From Berberis thunbergii (Eukaryota; Streptophyta; Magnoliopsida; Ranunculales; Berberidaceae): DNA of 64,000 nt. The first letter of the stretch is position 1; each line of letters begins with the position of its first letter. Shown here piece after piece: positions 1-12,648 of the stretch. Below the pieces are notes generated by a model. It did not search any database. It worked only from the letters and a program-made list of their open reading frames with translations, and was not told the origin of the DNA. The DNA is taken from NCBI GenBank assembly GCA_003290165.1, contig QNQO01000197.1, positions 638,501 to 702,500 of the forward strand, read 5' to 3'. The position numbers and the translations under genes are program-made.

Positions 1-75
1 GTTTGTCTTTAGTACATTTATAAAGCATGAATCGCCCACTATGGTTCACTTATGATTTATGTGTTTGTTTTGAAG

Positions 76-268
76 GATGAAAGTATGTGGTCATACTATT
101 CACAAGACAGTGCTACAATTGATGAACTTAATCAATTTACTCACTTCTAACACAGGTATGTTATTTACTTGCTTAAGATAATTTTTATGACCACATAAAG
201 AATGTAAGACTTTATTATTTATTTTTGCAGCCACTAACTTCTATCAAAGACATGGAGTTGAGAGATAA
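76..268 (+). other. possible last exons of a gene entering from the left edge
   Basis: An exon-like block (76-155) follows an AG acceptor. It ends at a strong donor, CACAG|GTATGT, and the next acceptor is TTTTTGCAG at 230. Joining 76-155 to 231 onward gives one open frame from ATG 77 to a TAA at 266-268, about 39 codons. A second frame in the first block ends at TAA 148-150. The splice signals are visible. The protein is not recognised, and a spliced 3' UTR would look the same. Confidence 0.25.
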
Positions 269-1440
269 TAGCTCAGTATGAAAGTGAATCCAAAATAGTG
301 ACTAGAAGTATATGGAAGGTCAAATTTGTTTTGTTATTTGAAGGTTAAACTCTTTTTGTTTTGTTATCTGACTGGAAATATATTGAAGGTTTAATTTGTT
401 TTTGTTTTCAGTTCAAGGCCAGAAAATCTGAAATTCTGAAAATGTTCAAGACCTGATGGGTGTAGAGTGCATTGGTTGTGTGAAGAGTACATGTGTATTT
501 GCAGAAGGAATGACTCATCACTGTGGCTACTATGTCCAGAACTTGTAATTGTATGAGATTGTTGAGAATCCCTTTCTTGGTCATGTCTTGTATTGTTTAT
601 TCAGGGATTAAGATGTTGCCCTTTCATATTTTGATGTTGTTGAGACTACTCATCACTGTGCTGTTTGCAAGAATGACTTTCACTGCAAATTTTGATGTTG
701 TTTGATGGCTGTCCAAGTTTTGGTGTAGAGTGCATTGGCTGTTTGTTCTAAGGTGTTGCCCTATGAATTAGTTTCATTGAGTTTGTGATTGCCAGGAAAT
801 TTTGAAATGCTTAGAAATAATGATAAGTGGGTCGTGAATTCTTTGTTTGATATATATGGTTTGAATTTTCAGAGACGAAAATCCTCGAGGGTTGTGAATT
901 GTGTTTTGGCACTCAAATCATGTCCGAAGTCTGACTATAATTTTGATTCTTCAAGTTGTTCTTATTCCAAATTATGGTGGAGCAGAATGGTAGTGCTTTT
1001 TATCTTCTGCAAATGCTTAGAATTTTTTTGTGTGGGTCTGATGGTTGATCCAATTGTTCAAATATGTAGATCTGACAGTCACTTTCACTGCAAACATTCG
1101 TCAACTATGTTAACATTACCACCATGTCTTAATATTAAGCATTTGTAGAAAATACACTGTAAAAACATGAAATGAAAGTAAATGCCATGAGGAAGGTCTC
1201 AATGTTACAACACTGAGATAAATCCTATATAATAAGGCCTAATCACTAAATATGTTTCCTTCCACCAAAATCTTGTACAACCGCCAATCCATTACCATTC
1301 CATTGAAAGAGCCCTGCATGGACTCCCCGCCAACTCCAGCCACCTGACAGTGGAAGTGGAAGTTCCAACCCAATTGATCACATCCATTAACTAGGTTAAT
1401 ATCACATCCATTTACTAGGTTAACATCGCATGCATTAACA
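269..1440. other. intergenic, no supported gene
   Basis: No supported gene. Small frames at 523-705 and 789-1148 resemble no family and have no splice or promoter context. A short phrase, GGTGTAGAGTGCATTGG, occurs at about 459 and again at about 721. The stretch from 410 to 780 may therefore be a diverged local duplication. Confidence 0.4.
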
Positions 1441-1445
1441 ATATA

Positions 1446-1641
1446 TAGAGAGAGGAGCAGTTCTACATGGCGAGGAAACGAGCGAGGTGAGGGAGGTGGC
1501 GGGGTGGGGACCGTTCACCTCCCTTGAGATGCGCGCCCAAAATTTGATGGCACACATCTCGAGGAAGGTGAACGGTTCCCACCCAGCCACCTCCCTCCCC
1601 TCGCCCACTTCCTCCACATTTAGAATTTCTGATAGAGAGAG
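1446..1641. mobile_element. foldback element, copy 1 (long inverted-repeat MITE)
   Basis: The two halves are inverted copies of each other. The left arm contains GGCGAGG, GGGAGGTGGC and GACCGTTCACC. The right arm contains their complements, GGTGAACGGTTCCC, CCACCTCCC and CCTCGCCC. The loop lies near ATTTTGGGCGCGC/AAATTTGATGGC. The outer ends TAGAGAGAGGAG and GATAGAGAGAGAG also pair. A related element lies at 19,898-20,143. No coding capacity is credible, because the ORFs on both strands are products of the palindrome. The target-site duplication was not resolved and the ends are approximate. Confidence 0.6.
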
Positions 1642-1649
1642 AGCGCATA

Positions 1650-4600
1650 ACTGAACACTTCAGTTCAAATCACATCCATTAACTAGCTTTGTTTAACATC
1701 GCATCCATCAAACTTAAAATGACAAATTTGTAAAACAAGATGACAACAACACAAGTTTGAAATAAATCACAAATTTGAACAAAACAACTACCATTATATT
1801 AATAATCATCACTAGTAGTGCGTTGATCAAGTCTATTGTCAATGCCCAATGATCATTTTTCGCTTGAGCTTCACGTCTTCTATAATTATTTACTTTGCAG
1901 TTCTTTTTCACCTGTTCATCTGATTTTTTTGCCTCGTAGTTCTTTCTCACATCTTCATCTGATTTTCTCGCCTCAGTTCTTTCTCACCCCTTTTGAGTGA
2001 TCCCAAAAATCATAATTGGTATATGCCTCGACAACTGGTGTAAACCCCTTATACAAACTACCACTATACCATGTTACTTAGATTGAATAATCTTCCCATG
2101 TTAAGTAAACTCTAGGGTCACAACCGCGATATACCACATACGCCTTGTATGCCATTCTTGGGTTAAGATCATTATTTACACACAAAGAAAATTAATTTAT
2201 CAGAAAAAAACATTATTAAGGTAAAGATGCCAATCCCACACACAAAAACAATAATAACATTCTACTAGGCACTAGAACAGTAACAACGCATCTCAATGTA
2301 CCCACCTACACTCCACCCCACCTAAACCCTTAAACCCCAAATAGCTAAACATTCTAAATAAAACAAAGCATAACTTGCAATTCATCAACAATAGTTATCT
2401 AACCCTGCAAGGTTTATCAAAACTACAAATTAAGATATTGGGGCAGTGAAAAATATGATTTTGCTTTGTGGTTACAACTGTATCAGCTTGAAAGAGTTGT
2501 TAATGCAGAGTTAGCAAAACCTTCACTTTCAATCAAATTCGGAATAAATCTAATCTTTTGTGTTATACTCAATTGGCAATGTAAAACTTAATTAGCAAAG
2601 AAGAATTGTGTGAAATCCTGAAGGTACTAACATCTCATGACAAATGAAATTCAAGCCTCCAAATACTGAACCGAAAACAAAAACAAATTAGGCCTCATTC
2701 AGACCTCTACCAGAGAAACCAAAAATTCATCATGGAAAAAGGGATGTCACTGGAGCACGGTGTAAATAGGGATGAACTGAGGCTTTATTATGCCGATCAC
2801 ACACCCAAAAAAAAAAACAAAAAAAAATTTAGGCATCTAATGGGGAAACCAATAATCATGATTAAAACCTTAAAAAATGTGAACATAATCATCATGGAAA
2901 AGAGCTCACTCACCTGCGATTTGGCAAGGTGAAGAAGGAACTCACAAAAAGTAACGGCAAGGTGGAGGAGGCTATGCAGTTAAAACGGAGTAATGTATCA
3001 TTAAACATAAACATGTTACTGCCAGTGTGCCAACAACGCCAATAAACTTGAAACTAATCACTAACCATTAATTCATATCATTACTCAATGTCATTACTCA
3101 TTGCTCATATTTGTTTCAGGTAAATAAATATTTAAAGAAGGGAGACTTACAGAGATTGCAGCACCAGCAGGCAACAACACGCCAGCACGACTAAATCCCC
3201 GAATTGTGTTATCTACATTATCAAACACACTCAATAAATTTTAGTTGAACAATAGATGTAACTGATGAAATTGGAAATGCTATTGATTTCTATGTCAGTC
3301 AATATATTTTTTGTTTATAAAAACAAGGTTTCATTGATACATTACTATGCTTGTATATAATCATTTGCATCAATTGTAATCACTTGCAAGGTTTCATTGA
3401 TCCAAAGTCCAAACAAAGAATGAAGAAGCAAGGCAAAAACAGAGACAGGGACTAGAATCAAAAAAGAAGGAAGAAACAACGCAAAGCAAAACAAAACAAG
3501 GAAGAAGAAAGCAAAACAGAGAAGCAAAGCAAAGCAAAACAGATATCAGACTGACGTACAGAGATGGTTCGATCCTTCTTCTCTTCTCCTTCCCTTCTTC
3601 TCCCTCTTCCGGCTTCCCTCTTTCTTCTCTTCCCCTCAAACCGGTTCGATCGATCGGAAAAAGGCCAAGGGTTCGATCAACTAGGGCTCAGTCGACTAAG
3701 GCCAAGATTTCGCTGCTTCTTCTTCTTTCGTTTCTCTGCTAGGGCTCGCTCGACTTATTTCGTTTCTCTACGCTGGGGTTCGACTTCTTCAAGGTCTGCA
3801 ATCAAGAATAAATTGGGTTAGTAAATTTTTTTATTATTTCTCAATTCATTATATTGGCGTTATGAAAAAACGGTTTATACAAATATCGCCCGATATACTC
3901 CATTATACCCTATCGTTTTGTGTAAAAATCTAATGCCTCGAGCCCGTTATTTCGGTGTTATAACCTGAAATTCACTGCATAGGGAGGAGAAACTCTTCCA
4001 CTGTGTTTTGTGGAGGCTCTTCCACTACGTTTTTATGTTTTGAGCCCTAAAATTTTTAAGCCTTGTTTGGCTACAAGTTTTTTTGTAGCTTTGAAAGTCA
4101 AATACCTCTTCATGCCACGTCATAGAGTATGTGCCTAACTCCAGGCTCCATAGAAGAGCTCTACCCCAAAATGTTGACATCAAATAAAGTTTATCTACTC
4201 AATAATGCCAAGAATGTTCTGTAACTTTTCATCTCATTGTCCATGAACCACCAGCTTATGAAACGCTCCGTGGGAAATCATCTTCCAATAACTTCTCACC
4301 ACATGTCGACCCATGCACCCAAATTCTTTAAGAGGGTCTTCCCCTAAAACTAAACAACCTGCATCATTCGGTGCCAACATCTACTACACTATAACAAAAA
4401 TTCAATTCCGCAACAGTGACCCTATTGTATATTATGCTCAACTTTCAAAACCAATAGTACCCTTCAAACTCTCCTTTATTTACATGCATTTGATACTAGC
4501 ATATGATTTGGTATCAAGGGTATAAATGTAATATAGAAAATACTATGATAATTTCCATCTTCTTTGACAAAACCACGTGGTTAATGGGTCTTGCCATAAA

Positions 4601-5399
4601 AACAACATTTTATATAGGAATTGATTTCCAAATTAACCTTACCCCAACACATCCCATTTTTGTATCCTTTTCTATTTCTCATCTCACATTTTTCTCATTT
4701 TTCCAACAAAGTAATTGACCCCCTTGGCTGCTTGGCATATGGTAAAACATATAAATTCATTCTTTTTTAGTAAAATCATTAGCTAAACTCTGTCTTATTG
4801 ACATCTTAAACAAAATAATAATATTATATATATGCACATGTAGTGTATGTTGACGTGTCTACTATATTATTATATAACCTTAAGTTCGTCAAATTTTTTT
4901 GTTTTCCAAAAGTGCCCTCTCCAAAGTAGAAATTTTTCATCAAGTTCGATTCTAAATTAAAATAAAAATAAATAATTGTTAAGAAACTTATATTATATTA
5001 ATGCATACTAGCAAAATCGATGCATGTAATTTTTCTAAACTAATATCTCAAAATTAGTATAATATTTTCTTAGCCAACTTAAAACTTTTAGCCAAAACAT
5101 ATAAAATTTTAATTTACACATTAATTTTTTAATTAAAATCAATATTGAATATACACGCAAGTAAAACACGTACACCATCTAATAATGGTAAAGCTTGATC
5201 CACCTGTACAATTGACAAGAACTCTACCCATAAATATGCTTTATGGCTCAAATTGTCAAGCAATTCTTCAACTAGATTATGCTTCAACATTATCTTGAAT
5301 GCCTTTCCGCACAATGCAAGCTGGACACCAACACGACTTCTTTGGCATGTTAATCACCGACTTATATCATATCAACCAATGATAGTTTTATATGCTCGT
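1650..5399. other. intergenic, no supported gene
   Basis: AT-rich sequence without a recognisable gene. A CT-rich tract at 3,566-3,640 is followed by TAGGGCT-type motifs at about 3,683 and 3,741, as seen in plant 5' UTRs. No coding exon follows on the plus strand, and the 60-85 codon frames across it are low complexity. Nothing else could be assigned. Confidence 0.4.
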
Positions 5400-5407
5400 G
5401 TCCTTAC

Positions 5408-6778
5408 TAGGGGTGGGCACGGTCCGGATCGGTTCCAATTTTGGAGGAACCTAACTCGAACCGTTTAAAATTAACGGATCTGGTCCGGTCCGGATCCCCT
5501 CATTTTAAACATTGGAACCGAACCTAACTCGAACCGTTTGGAACGGTCCGGTTCCTACGGTTCCTACTAAAACAAAAACATCAAAGCAAACAAATTGTCT
5601 ACTAACAGTAATCATTCTAGCAATGAAATCCATTACAAATCAGACAAACAAACAACCTAAATGCGATCCATTACTAACAGTAATCATTCTAGCAATTAAA
5701 TCCAGTAATCATTCTACCAATGAAATCTATTACAAATCCATTACAGTAATCCCTTGCTGCTGTTTGGAATTGATTCTAGAGAGAAAGGGCAATGAATTCT
5801 CTCCCTCTCTGATGTGAATTGCCCCCTTTCCTGGCTGTGAGTTTGTTGTCTTTTGGGCTGCGAATTTCTCTTTTCTTGGCTGCAATTGAACTCGGATTTG
5901 GGGCTCTCTCGTTGGCTGAAAGCTCTCCTTCTCTGGCGTGAACATAACCTTCTTGTGTGAGTTGATTTGTGAAAAAGAACGGAGCGTGATGAAGTTCGGC
6001 GCGATCTCTCCTTGCTGGTTTGTGAAGGAAACATGGATGTTCAAGTGAAGAAGAACAATCTTAACTTGCTGGCTGCTTCGTGAGCTGGCCTGTGAAGTAT
6101 AACAGAGCATTGATTTGTTCTTGCAGCAATTGCTTTGTGAAGAATAGATGGCTACTTTGTGAAGAACAGGTGGCTGCTTTGTGAATGAGTGCATGGTCAC
6201 AATGCTGTTTGGGAGAGAAATCCATTACAGAGACCGAGAGAGAGGAGACGGAGATGAGATCCTGCTGATTCTGAGAGGAGATATCATCTGCTTCTTGAGG
6301 AGATCTGCTTCTTCTCGAGACAGAGACCGAGAGAGAGGAGACGGAGATGAGATCCTGCTGCTTCTTCTCGAGACAGAGAACGAGAGAGAGGAGACGGAGA
6401 TGAGATCTCCTGCTGCTTCTCTACCTTTTCTTCTGCTCCTCTTCTTGGTCTCGCGGCTACTGCGGCTTTTTCTTCTCGAGACAGAGACAGAGAGAGGAGA
6501 GGGAGATCTCCTTCCCCTTCTCGATACAGAGACAAAGAGAGGAGAGACAGAGAGAGGAGAGGAGAGTTTAGGTTTAGGGTTTTTAGGTTTAGGTTTTGGT
6601 TTTTATACTAAATGCGATTTGAAACGGTCCGGATGGGTCCAACCCGGACCGTTTTATAACGGATCCGGACCGATCCGAACCGTATCTAAAAATACAAAAT
6701 TAAAATCCGGACCGTTTAGAGCAAAACGGTCCGGTCCGATTTAAACCCGTGGATCCTTGACCCGTTTGCCCACCCCTA
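5408..6778. mobile_element. hAT-like non-autonomous element A (8-bp TSD)
   Basis: The terminal inverted repeats are TAGGGGTGGGCA and TGCCCACCCCTA. They are flanked by a perfect 8-bp duplication, GTCCTTAC (5400-5407 and 6779-6786). Eight-base duplications are the hAT superfamily signature. Both subterminal zones carry many GGTCCGG and GAACCGTTT motifs in inverted orientation. They may be transposase-binding sites, which is inference. The centre holds imperfect direct repeats of GAGAGAGGAGACGGAGATGA (about 6,230-6,560). These create open but low-complexity reading frames. No transposase was seen, so the element is non-autonomous. Confidence 0.85.
6230..6560. repeat. purine-rich imperfect direct repeats inside element A
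   Basis: At least three copies of a unit containing GAGAGAGGAGACGGAGATGA alternate with CTGCTGCTTCTTCTCGAGAC. The array explains the 187-codon plus-strand frame and its minus-strand shadow across this stretch. Both proteins would be repetitive Arg/Glu/Leu strings and are not believable genes. Confidence 0.6.
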
Positions 6779-6944
6779 GTCCTTACCCACCACACTTTAT
6801 TTGCTGGAAATTATGACTTCCATATTAGACTAGATCAAGCATGCTGATGCATCAAAATTCAAACTTTGTGTGTCATAGAAAAGTTGTTTCAAGAAGCCAG
6901 AAGCCAATTGTTTAATAGATAATTGTCATAGAAAACTTGAGTCC

Positions 6945-8205
6945 CATAGTTGGAAGCCAAGCGAAATGCTTGAGGCATGATGCGTAAGGCAACACACACA
7001 TTTCGTGATGCGAGACAATCTTAACATTTTTTAGATTTTTTTATATAATAAATTAAAGCATATCAGCATATTAATATACATTATTATTTTGATTAGTATC
7101 ATAAGCAAATATGTACAAAAAGTCACACAACTACATAGAATCGAAATTGAAAACATAATAAATTTGAATAGTATAGCAAAACAATTCACTATAGCACTCG
7201 CGGTTTTAAAAAAGCGATGCACCACATAAGCGCCAAGTAACTTGCAAATCATTTAAAAAAAGAAAAAAAAATTTGCAACAAAAACATCGCAGCATAATGT
7301 AAACTAGTTCACCAATTTCTCATTTCTCACAATTTCACTCATCATCCTCCTCATAACCCAATTTTTTATCATCATAATTTTCATCATCTTCAAAATCGAC
7401 CATGTCTTCCTCTAAATCCAATAATCGCAATGGTATAGATGTAGGTGTCGCAAAACCTCTTCTTTAGTAAGTCGCTTGGAGTTGTACTATTTCTAGAACT
7501 TCTGCAAGGTTGTAATGATCTTTCACCAACTCCAACAGTTTGTGCATATTGTGATACCGTTGTGTGGGCGGGCCTAAGAGGGAGAGTGCGGGAAAAGCCC
7601 AAGAGTCCATGGATCCCAAAAGAGTTGGCAAGCTACAAATGAGAGATCATAGTCTCACATCGCCTGGGTGCGGAAGGGTGATGTACTATATATGTACGAG
7701 TTTGAATCTACAAAATACTACGCGTTTTAAAGCCGTATGAACCTTAGGTTCAAAACGAACAATATAGTACTCTGTGGATCGGATCATGACACAAATTGAC
7801 CCCACGGTATCATTAGAAAATACTAATTCATCTTTTGCATTTGTTTCCTATTGCATCCTCTTGACAGGTGCAACCTCTTTTGATTAAAAACGAAAACCAT
7901 CATTTGTGTTCGCACAACCTCTACTAAAAAAACCTCTTGTGATAAGTCTCAAACCCTAAATGACTATCTAATAATAGAGAGTGGGCTTGGGCTTGGGCTT
8001 ATATAAAATGTAAAAGATGACTTGAAAAAATGCAAATTTAAATATAAAAGAATAACCACGTCTATATACCTGAGGCGGTAGCGGACTGAGGAGCACAAAA
8101 GGCAGGACACATTTTATTTCACCGCATTGCCTCACATTGAGGCAAATTCCTGTAAAAATGCCTAGAAATGCGCATAAGCGTTCGCCTTGACTACAATAGT
8201 TACAA
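6945..8205. mobile_element. possible degenerate MITE with GCTT/GGC-rich inverted ends
   Basis: The left end (ATAGTTGGAAGCCAAGCGAA) is partly complementary to the right end (TTCGCCTTGACTACAATAG). Both are followed inward by degenerate GCTTGAGGC/GCCTCA phrases. The similarity is imperfect and no target duplication was found. The element, if real, is old and is interrupted by the LTR-like block at about 7,565-7,795. Confidence 0.3.
7565..7795. repeat. LTR-like fragment with TATATATG core
   Basis: The stretch holds CTCACATCGCCTGGGTGCGG, a TACTATATATGTACG core, GCGTTTTAAAGCCGTATGA, GAACAATATAGT, and ends GGATCGGATCATGACA. This order (ACATCG, TATATA, TTTTAAAGCCGT, GAACAATAT, GGATCGG) is one I associate with dispersed plant LTR or TRIM repeats. 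Family membership is from memory and not tested. No internal retrotransposon sequence flanks it, so a solo LTR or fragment is most likely. Confidence 0.35.
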
Positions 8206-11200
8206 TTTAGCATCTCGTTCATGGATACTCATTTGCCTTGAATATTTTCTCTATTATAATACCCAAGATCCTTTGTCCAAGCTCCTCGCAGCCTACTCCA
8301 GTGTGCAGGTCTACAAATGTTTGAGCTAGGTATACTACACTGCCAAAATCCAAGAGTAGGACCATAAGGAGCATATACAAAAAATATGAATGAGATGCCA
8401 AACTTAAATGTGAAAATTACTCAAAGATGAGTTCCATAAGCACCATCAGTTGATTATAAAAGTTTCTTTTGGCTCTCGTGAAAGTCTAAGAAACCTATAT
8501 CCATATGGAACAAATAAACATATGTCCATAAGCACATAAACTAATAATAATGTCCAGAGAATATAGTTGGCTTCTAATAACAACTGCAAACTTATACAAC
8601 AAGGCACTCCATTTTTAAATCATACATTTTGGCATATCTTTTGAAGGTTCTAGTTTTTTTACAAAACTATGAGTATTTATTAGTAATAAAAAACATAACT
8701 AACAAAATGAAGTTTATAATTGAAAAAGGACAATCTTGCAATACAATGGTGTATCTCAAGTTTGGTATATTATTCAGTCATGTCCAACACCTTTGTACCC
8801 AAGTCAACCACCAGTACACGAACACCCAGTGTCATTGTAAAATAGGTTGCGATGAAAGCTAATTTTAAGTCATCAATTTAGTAACCTAGGTGATTGAAAG
8901 CCTTGTTTTGACAATTCTTTGAAAACATGGTTAGGAAAATTCAAAGTTGATAAATTGTGAGATATAACTACATATCACCAAAATCCATAACACCGATTGA
9001 CAAATCAGATCTAGTTAGAATCATATTGTTCAAGCGTAAATACCTAATGTTGTTCATTTGGATAATTGGATGATTCAAATATCTAACCTTTTTTCACTAG
9101 AAAGGTTGAGATCTTAGTCACCCGAGCGTAAAGCGCAAGCAAGAAAGCGCTTAATTTCAAAATTTTGTTAATGTTCAAAGACTGATGGCGATTATATATG
9201 CAATTTGCATTTATAATTTTATTCTTGTATATTTTTTAATATTAACTTAAGTTTCACTAATTTATTTTATTAATAACAAATCAACAAAACTAATTATTAA
9301 ATCATAGTTATTTAAGATAAACATGCATATGATCAATTGTTAAATTTATGAATAATCATAATAGGAAATATAATGGAATCTTGAAAACTATTATGTACAT
9401 GAATTGTTTTTTGCAAAATACATCAAAGTTCAATACTCATTAAAAAAAAACACTAGATGAAACAAAAACAATTGAGCGATGATTCAAATTTGGAAGTGAA
9501 GTTTTGTAAACAATAAAATGAATAATTGACTTCAAATCGTCAGAGCTGAGATCTAAAATTTTGAGACTGAATTTGATAAATTATAGAGGGGGATTTGAGA
9601 AGAATTCGCCCAAAAGTGTCGGAGCGAGGTTTGAGAGCGTGAGCATCACCACTGGTAGAAGGTTTATGTGACTCAAGTTGAGATCCGTTGAACTATAACC
9701 ATCAAAAGCTTCATAGACTTAGTCATAATGATATGACTAGGGTGTTTTAAGACTTTAAATTGGAATTGGATTTAAAATACTTTTGGATTGGTTCTGAATT
9801 TAGATAACCGGAAAAATAATACAAACCATGGACTTATTATGGATTATTAAGAGTTTTGAACAATCATAAAGAGAGGAAAATTAAAAATGATGATGATAAT
9901 AATAATAATAACACGCCAATAACAATTATGGATTTTCCTCGAAGTGCGTTTCCAAGAGTGACACAACATGAAGTGAGAAAAGCAAAAGTTGAGAGTTAAC
10001 CAATTTACCTCCTGCCCGATTCCTCCACCCCTTGAAAATTAGAGCTAATTCGTTCTGAATATGACATCATCATCCAATCCTCTATCAAAATCATCAAAAG
10101 CCATCTCATTGCTTAGTGAACAGAAGGAACGATGTGTAATGTACCAAGGAGTTGTATGAACTAAGACCCAAGATCGTTCGCTTGACAGCATTTGGTTCAA
10201 CTGTGCAAGATTTGACAAAGAAGATGGGACCTCTCCTTTCTGAGCACTAGCAAAGAGATGATATAGCACATTTCACGTAGCTTCCTTTTGCCCGTGTGAT
10301 GCACTCAAATCTCCCATGGTTGTGTTTCTGTAAAGCCATGATAACTGCAATTCCTCGATCAATATATTTCACTGCCCCTATTTATTTATTATTCTTTTAA
10401 GAAAATATTGAGTAGCGTTGCACAGCGTGGATTCCTTAGTGGAGTGGATATCCATCAAAAAGTGAGTCATTTTATGGGATAGAATAATAAGGATACATGA
10501 TGCACACAGTCTAGGTGTTTGCAGTCATAGGATGACAGAAAAAGAGATCATTCAATGACAAAATTTCTCAGAAACTGTTGAGGTTTTTTACTACCTTCTG
10601 CAGAAGAGAAAATTTTCTTATGTCTGAACTCAATTGCCTGCTGCATCTTTCCCTTGTATTCTTGTATCTAATAAAAGAACTATCAGAATAGACCAAATGT
10701 TGTGAACTTGAGGCTGACAAAATGTTTATTCCTGCACAACTTTTTCAACAAGATCAAGATTTAAATATGTCAAAAATCATGGAATCAACAAATTATGGAG
10801 AAAAAAACACAGTAATTCATATTACCTAAACAAGGCATGAGAGATGTTGGATGGTCAGTTGACTCAGTTGTAAACATCTTGTTAGGGGCAAATGGATATG
10901 GCCAGTATGTGCTTCATTGTCTGTTGAAATTTTTTCCCCGCTTGTTTGGGCTAGAAGTATGAATCAAGTTTTCCAACTTCAGAGGCTTCTTGGAACCACT
11001 TGTATGTACCCGAAGCCTGAAGAGTTTGAATGAACGAAGCCACCACTTGTAGATTCAAAAGGTAGCAGTAGTAGTGGCATCAGTTCAAACTGGCCAAAAT
11101 CATACTAAAGAAAACCAATGAGCACAAGAGGGAGAAATGTCAGGCCCCAATTCCCAAGACACCAAAATATCCCAAATTTTAAAATGAAAACAACCCTCCC

Positions 11201-12648
11201 CCCCTACAAAAAAAAAATGCTAGCCTCGGTCGAGAAAATAAACACAAGTAAAAACAAAGCTTTACAAGAAAATACAAAAGTAATATGTAACAAGCTCCCA
11301 ACCACAAAATTTTATGGTAATACAACTGATACATGCATCAGCACATCAAGAAATGAATGCATTTGTGGTACTCGATTAGAATCAGTGGCTTGTAGCACCA
11401 ATCACAAAATTCATGACAAATAACAAAGTTGCAAGAGACTCCTGTATGAACAAGACTATATTCCTTTTATGAATTATGTAAAATCTATATTACAAATCAC
11501 AATGGTTTTTGGGGTGGGAGATAAAAGACAACTAAGATTACCCAAACATAAAGATCTAACGACCATAGACAACTTCTCATATTTCAATATCTCTTACACT
11601 CTTTCAATTTCTCATCTTTCAAGTATAAGGTTTTTTTTTTTACGAAATCTATTTTGATTTGTACACATAAATTTACAGTTGGGTGTTTTTAATATTTGTC
11701 ATTGCGTGCAATTTCAAATTTTTGAAATGGGTGGCTATGTATTGTGAAATACATTTTATATTGTAAAATGGGTGCAATTTCAAATCTATGAAATACATTT
11801 TATATTGTAATATGAGTGCCTTTGTATTGTGACTTTTATATTTTCCAATTGATTTCTTGGGGAAAGTGAGTATGTTCATGTTGACGTAGGCACGAACGGG
11901 TTGACATGTCATGATATTTACACACAAAAAAATTCATATTGTGCCAACAGCACCGGGGGAGGGCACACTAGTAATCAAATAAGAGACAAGGTATCTCTTT
12001 GGCCAAGAAACGTTGATACAGCATTCTGTGATATGCTCTTGGTTAAGTGGCATGCACAAAAAAGGAGCAGCTGGAATCCTCTTAAAAAGTAAGTTGTTTT
12101 AAGAAGAAAAACACAAACAACTAACTTCAATTTTAGACATAATGAATCAGCTAGTGACTTTTAGTTCTTAGGAAATTTAAGTAATATAAAATTATGACCT
12201 CCTTGTATTTAGTGAAGTCATAAACTACGCTCCGAACAGCATAATCATTGTTGACCTAGAAACAATTATGGCTTTATCAAATTTGTGTTCTACACTATTC
12301 TGTTCACTTTTATGTTTATATAAGAAACAAACATACAGAAATGCTATAATTCAATCACAAAAGAAGTAACTAGCAAAACGTGGAAAAGGCCATGTCATAT
12401 GCAGAAGATAACTGATGTTTATAGATAGTTACCTCAGAATCCAAGACCGTGGAGAATAGCACAAGAGAGAATAATAAGTTTGAACAGTCAGCGATACCTT
12501 TTCAACCAAGTTCTCAAAATAACTGATGCAGCTGGACTCTCTCAAGTATCACTTCATGGTTGAAAGGGATATGACATGGTTGGTGAATTCCTTGATGTAA
12601 GGAGTATCTTTAATCAGATATCTATTCGTTAGTTGAGCGCGTAAAAAT
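8206..12648. other. intergenic, with a few exon-like minus-strand stretches
   Basis: No gene could be assembled. A GAT/AAT microsatellite lies at about 9,886-9,912. Three minus-strand stretches look more protein-like than their surroundings. They are 10,045-10,269 (74 codons); 10,553-10,667 (frame containing KMQQAIEFRHKKIFSSAEG, ending TGA, with TTTTATTAG upstream); and about 10,955-11,050 (frame containing ASGTYKWFQEASEVGKLDSY, ending TAG). They could be exons or remnants, or chance. A donor-like CTGAG|GTAACT on the minus strand near 12,433 might belong to a spliced 3' UTR of the neighbouring PPR gene. Confidence 0.3.

Noticed and set aside
523..1148. Plus-strand frames of 60 and 119 codons
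   Set aside because: No family resemblance, no start or splice context, and skewed Cys/Ser/Phe composition typical of chance frames in AT-rich DNA.
3345..3821. Overlapping frames on both strands at the CT-rich tract
   Set aside because: Low-complexity Leu/Ser/Phe and Arg/Glu products caused by the polypyrimidine run. No downstream exon.
5730..6744. Frames of 156 and 187 codons
   Set aside because: They lie wholly inside hAT-like element A and come from its purine-rich direct repeats.
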